Of a stretch of 64,000 nucleotides of DNA, positions 61,016 through 64,000 are shown one piece after another. The stretch covers positions 1,116,001 to 1,180,000 of the forward strand of contig CAWCTX010000005.1 in the NCBI GenBank assembly GCA_963798505.1, written 5' to 3'. The position numbers were made by a program, and so were the translations under genes. Numbering within the stretch: the first letter of the stretch is position 1; every line of letters begins with the position of its first letter. This DNA comes from CAVWSM01 sp963798505. Its GTDB lineage: Bacteria > Actinomycetota > Actinomycetes > Jiangellales > Jiangellaceae. The notes under the pieces were generated by a model. The model made no database searches and had not been told where the DNA came from. It saw only the letters and a list, made by a program, of their open reading frames with translations.

Positions 61016-61065
61016 CGTCACCTATATGCATTAACTGCCTATCGACGCGGGGTGCCGTTGTGTCG
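61016..61065 (-). other. attR of the element
   Basis: The element half is CGTCACCTATATGCA (61016-61030), then TTAACTG, core CCT (61038-61040), A, and the chromosomal half TCGACGC-G-GGGTGCCGTTGTGTCG (61042-61065). Both halves are inverted copies of the corresponding halves of attL. Confidence 0.8.
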
Positions 61066-61089
61066 TTGGTAGGCCGTACGGTGGCCTTC

Positions 61090-61854
61090 GTGCGCATCGC
61101 CACGTGGAACGTCAACTCCGTCACGGCGCGACTCCCCCGCCTGCTGGACTGGCTCGAGACCCAAGCCCGATGTCGCCTGCCTGCAGGAGCTCAAGGTCTC
61201 CGAGGACGCCTTCCCGACAGAGGCCGCGCGTGCTCTGGGTTACGAGGTTGCCCTCCACACCGCCGGCCGCTGGAACGGTGTCGCCGTCCTGTCCCGCGTC
61301 GGGCTCGACAACGTCACCGTCGGGCTCGACGAGGAGCCGGGATTCCCTGACCCAGACCGCGGGCAGTTGCCGCCACGTGCGGCGGTGTCCGGGTCCGGTG
61401 TCTACGTACCCAACGGACGCACCCCCGACAGCCCGCACTACGCCTACAAGCTGGCGTGGCTAGAATCTCTGGCCACGACGCAGCGCGAGTTGGCCGATCA
61501 CGATGCGCACTGGTCTGCGGCGACTTCAACGTCGCGCCGAGCGACACGGATGTGTGGGACCCAGCCGCGTTCGTGGGAGCGACGCACGTAACGACGCCCG
61601 AGCGCGACCGGGTTGCGTCGCTACGTGCGCTGGGGCTCACCGACCTGATCCCTCGACCGGGCAAGGGGCCCAACCCCTTCACCTACTGGGACTACCGGGC
61701 GGGCATGTTCCACAAGGACATGGGTATGCGGATCGACCTGGTGCTTGTGTCTGCGGCCGTGGCCGATCGCGCACCGGACGCATGGGTCGATCGCGAAACC
61801 CGCAAGGGCCAGGGACCGTCCGACCACGCTCCGGTGATAGTCGACCTCATGTAG
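61090..61854 (+). CDS. xth: Exodeoxyribonuclease III, several frameshifts
   Basis: About 255 residues from GTG 61090. The reading frame must change near 61158, 61350, 61385 and 61510. Family motifs are nevertheless all there: VRIATWNVNSVTARLPRLLDW, DVACLQELKVSEDAFP (catalytic Glu), GRWNGVAVLSR, SGVYVPNGR, CGDFNVAPSDTDVWDP (Asp-x-Asn) and the final GPSDHAPVIVDL (Asp-His). It is an AP endonuclease/3' exonuclease of base excision repair. It starts 25 bases after attR. Four shifts within 760 bases point to poor local sequence rather than to decay, because all motifs remain conserved. Confidence 0.85.
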
Positions 61855-62822
61855 GCCGGCGGCCAGGCCGCGGCTTAAGGGTGATGGTGGGCAGCTCGGG
61901 GGCCGCCAGGCGGTCACCGTCGTAGCCGGTGACGACACCGAACCGCTCGCCCGCCTGCCACGCCGCACGCGCGGCGACGATCTCGTCGTGGCTGCGGGCG
62001 ACGAAGTTCCACCACATGACCAGCTCCTCGGCGAACGGCTCGCCGCCGAGCAGCAGCACCTGGCTGGGCTCGTTGCGGGCGGCGACGGTCACCGCTTCGC
62101 GTCCGCCCCCCAGGTAGAGCAGCGTGCTGCGGTCGACCGTCGTCTGCTCGGCCTCGACGCCGCCGGAGACGACGAGCACCGCATGCTCGAAGTCCCGCGC
62201 CATAGGGATTTCGAGGCGGGCGCCGGCCTCCAGCCGTACGTCGGCAGCGACGAGCGGGGAGTAAGTACGGGCTGGGGACGCGCCCGGCGAGCTCTCCATC
62301 AGCACCGTCACCGTCGCGCCGCCGCTGGAGATCACCGGCAACTCGGCGTGGTGCTCGAACGAGGCGTCGACGTGCCGGCGGCGCTCGGTAAGGCAACCCA
62401 GAGCTGGACGCCGTGCATAGGGGTCCGTGGTCGCGCGGGGATTCCTCCGAGTGCGCGATGCCCCAGCCAGCAGTCATGAGGTTGAGCTCGCCAGGTCTGA
62501 TCAGCTGTTCGGACCCCACGCTGTCACGATGCAGAGCGTCACCCTCGAGCAGCCAGGTCACGGTCTGCAGGCCGCAGTGCGGATGCGGTGGCACCCGCAT
62601 GCCGGATGTCCCCGCGATGCGGTCCGGTCCGTAGTGGTCGACGAAGCACCAAGGTCCGACAGTGCGCACGTCGCGGTGCGGCAGCGTGCGCCGTACCTGC
62701 ATCGCCCGCGTCCCGCCGAGCGGCACATCCCGCGGCACAAGGTGCTCGAGGGCCGGACCGGGTGTCGTCGCGCCTTGAGCCCCGCAGACGGTCTCCTCAG
62801 GGCGGGCATCGAGATTGCTCAT
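61847..62822 (-). CDS. Pirin family protein, two frameshifts
   Basis: About 320 residues from ATG 62822. The N-terminal cupin has VGPWCFVDHYGPD, PHPHCGLQTVTWLLEGDALHRDS and GELNLMTAGWGIAHSEESP, carrying the metal-binding His set of pirins (PHPHxG ... H-R-D-S ... AGxGxxHSE). The frame changes near 62420 and 62390, after which HVDASFEHHAELPVISSGG leads to the C-terminal cupin (VLVVSGGVEAEQTTV, then PFAEELVMWWNFVARSHDEI). The family includes quercetinase-like and regulatory iron proteins; the role here is unknown. It overlaps the exonuclease gene tail to tail by eight bases. Confidence 0.85.
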
Positions 62823-63802
62823 GCCGTCTGCGCCTCTCCGAGCGCGCCATCATAGGCGCGCCGCACTTCGGCGCTTACCTTGCCGCGCGGCGACACGGCG
62901 ATCCCGTGTTGGACCGCCCAGGCGCGCACCTCTGCGGTCGTTGGCGGGCGGGACGCCAGCACCCAGGCCTCAGGCAGCGGAACCTGGCTGGCCACGCCGT
63001 CGGTCGCAAGCTCGACTAGGGCGGCCGCCAGGAATCGATAGGTCCACTCCTCGGCAAGCGTTCGTGTTTCGCAGAACACGATCGGCACTCGGGCACCCGC
63101 ACCTGAGCCTCGGCGAGCCCGTCGGCCACGACGGACGGCCGCACGTGGTCGAGCTGAAGACACGCGAGTAGCGGTCCTCGACGACGACGGCCGCGCGAGC
63201 GAGGGCGGCTAAGTCGGCCATGGCGTAACGGAGCCGGCCCGACAGCAAGCTGGAGACAGGTCGGTCAGCGACTTGCGCTCGACCGCCGCGACGATCTCGC
63301 CGTCGATCGCACGGCATAGTCGCCGACCGGCAGCCCGCGGCGCGCGTGGTCGCGTGCTGCTGCGGAGAACTTGTACGGGTAGCGCTCGTGCGCGTCGACC
63401 AGGATCTCGAGATCTGCCGCCCCCTGCGCTCGGCCGCGTGGCACGCCGACTTGGGCCGGGCCTGCTTGGCCGTCCGTGGCGACTGCCAGAAGATCGCCTC
63501 GCGACCGCCTCGGATGCGGGTCGGGACGAACTGCGACCGGTTCTCCCGACCGCGGTCGAGCACGAGGTCGATCGCGGCCCCGCGGCGCTGGCACGTCCGT
63601 ACGGCGACGCGCTCCACCACCTCGGGCCCGCTCGGCCACTCCAGACGCGGTGGCAGTAGACCTTGGCGGTCCGCGGCCAGGTCTCCCGGGCCTTGAGGAC
63701 GATCCCTCACCGAGCGGGATCCGCAGGAGAGGGCAGCGCCGAGCCTTCCTCCGGGTTACGGGCGATGACGAAATCGTCCGGGCACGACCTCAAGTCTGTC
63801 AC
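62819..63802 (-). CDS. ERCC4-domain nuclease with C-terminal Lsr2-like domain, multiple frameshifts
   Basis: About 325 residues from GTG 63802 once at least five shifts are bridged. Recognisable parts in order: FVIARNPEEGSALP; GIVLKARETWP in an alternative frame; RRGAAIDLVLDRGRENRSQFV; EAIFWQSPRTAKQARP; the ERCC4 nuclease core with LEILVDAHERYPYKFS, LPVGDYAV and ALARAAVVVEDRYSRVF; then VPIVFCETRTLAEEWTYRFLAAAL. The end TTAEVRAWAVQHGIAVSPRGKVSAEVRRAYDGA is the DNA-binding helix pair of Lsr2-type nucleoid proteins. The protein probably cuts branched DNA and is targeted by the Lsr2-like tail. The start overlaps the stop of the next gene (GTGA). Confidence 0.78.
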
Positions 63803-64000
63803 GGTGACTGCGCGGATCTCAGCGAGCGGCGCTGCTTCAGCCGGTCACGCCAGGCCTGGGTGCGCATCCCCGCGGCGACGAGTGCCTGATGTGCTACCTG
63901 CTGCGAGTCGTCGGGGCCGGCTCCCGTCGGACGTGCGCCGGACCGGCGGGGCCCACCTACACCCGCCGGTCCGCGCGTCTCGCTGGATCGATCAGCTGCA
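63799..64000 (-). CDS. C-terminal end of an unidentified leftward gene (5' part outside the window)
   Basis: The frame is open from the window end to a TGA at 63799-63801. The last residues are DDSQQVAHQALVAAGMRTQAWRDRLKQRRSLRSAQSP. The stop overlaps the ERCC4-gene start by four bases (GTGA), which supports both genes and suggests an operon. Too little is visible for a family assignment. Confidence 0.45.
   Translation of the reverse strand, partial: AADRSSETRGPAGVGGPRRSGARPTGAGPDDSQQVAHQALVAAGMRTQAWRDRLKQRRSLRSAQSP

Larger units (their letters stand above)
51531..61037. mobile_element. 9.5-kb integrative element with large serine integrase (satellite-like)
   Basis: The element runs between a shared CCT core at 51531-51533 and the same core at 61038-61040, an interval of 9,507 bases. 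Around the cores, outer arms and inner arms are inverted copies of one another, as expected for attL and attR made by a large serine integrase, which is the first gene inside. Cargo: Toprim-like protein, DUF3631 ATPase, origin-like iterons, zinc-finger/Toprim primase, CxxC small proteins, HTH protein, capsid-like protein, secreted protein, WhiB-like remnant and HEPN-motif protein. All but one reading frame run rightward. Codon use differs from the flanks by eye (more GCT, GCA, CGT). No terminase, portal, tail or conjugation gene was recognised. Confidence 0.85.

Noticed and set aside
51506..61065. Reading the element ends as 50-bp terminal inverted repeats of a DDE transposon
   Set aside because: No DDE transposase and no target duplication are visible at the ends; a large serine integrase stands at the left end, and mirror-image half-sites are what its attL and attR should show.
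61016..61092. A tRNA gene as integration target
   Set aside because: No cloverleaf or CCA end could be found at either junction; the target is intergenic.

Overview
The window is GC-rich chromosomal DNA of an actinobacterium. WhiB proteins, a topoisomerase IV pair, a principal sigma factor with a long Ala/Lys/Pro N-terminus, DUF4192, DUF7455 and DUF5998 proteins, a MprAB-like system and many GTG starts all fit Propionibacteriales, most likely Nocardioidaceae (Nocardioides/Aeromicrobium type). That assignment is inference from gene content, not from a marker-gene comparison.

Layout. 1-9.5 kb: end of a FAD oxidase, a YcaQ-like glycosylase, two acetyltransferases (one fused to an acyl-CoA-ligase-like protein-acetyltransferase body), a rhodanese, thymidine kinase, an alkaline-phosphatase-fold enzyme and DUF5998. 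9.5-19.5 kb: the topoisomerase IV genes parC and parE in convergent orientation, separated by a carbonic anhydrase, a lipoprotein and an MFS exporter. 19.5-31.2 kb: epoxide hydrolase with divergent WYL regulator, PBP4-type carboxypeptidase, rhomboid protease, the principal sigma factor, a base-excision glycosylase, a universal stress protein, WhiB, and a patatin/acyltransferase lipid pair. 31.3-36.3 kb: DNA polymerase IV, then response regulator, sensor kinase and HtrA-type protease arranged like mycobacterial mprA-mprB-pepD. 36.3-51.5 kb: VOC/TetR pair, GDSL hydrolase, ATP-dependent DNA ligase, sulfurtransferase-SufE, an AbiE toxin-antitoxin pair with an operator-like palindrome, TipA-like regulator, RecQ, oligopeptidase B, OsmC, SURF1, and a sucrase/ferredoxin-like gene behind an iron-box (IdeR/DtxR) sequence.

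51.5-61.04 kb is a 9.5-kb integrated element. Its ends can be read as the attL and attR of its own large serine integrase: the outer arms of the two ends are inverted copies of each other (rebuilt attB is a 53-bp near-palindrome just after the sucrase/ferredoxin stop) and so are the inner arms (rebuilt attP about 48 bp). Inside are the integrase with a probably leaderless promoter touching attL, a Toprim-like protein, a DUF3631 ATPase, an iteron/dyad cluster that looks like a replication origin, a zinc-finger/Toprim primase, small CxxC proteins, an excisionase-like HTH protein, a protein with the look of an HK97-type capsid protein, a secreted protein, a decayed WhiB-like gene and a HEPN-motif protein. 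No terminase, portal or tail gene is visible. The simplest reading is a small replicating integrative element or phage satellite; the lone capsid-like gene and the HEPN gene are its most unusual parts.

61.1-64 kb: exonuclease III, pirin, an ERCC4-nuclease/Lsr2 protein and the end of one more gene, all leftward except the first. Many conserved chromosomal genes (protein acetyltransferase, epoxide hydrolase, PBP4, sigma factor, HtrA, SURF1, exonuclease III, pirin, ERCC4) carry single-base frameshifts. Because even the essential sigma factor is affected, indel errors in the source sequence are the best explanation, and these are annotated as full-length genes spanning the shifts.
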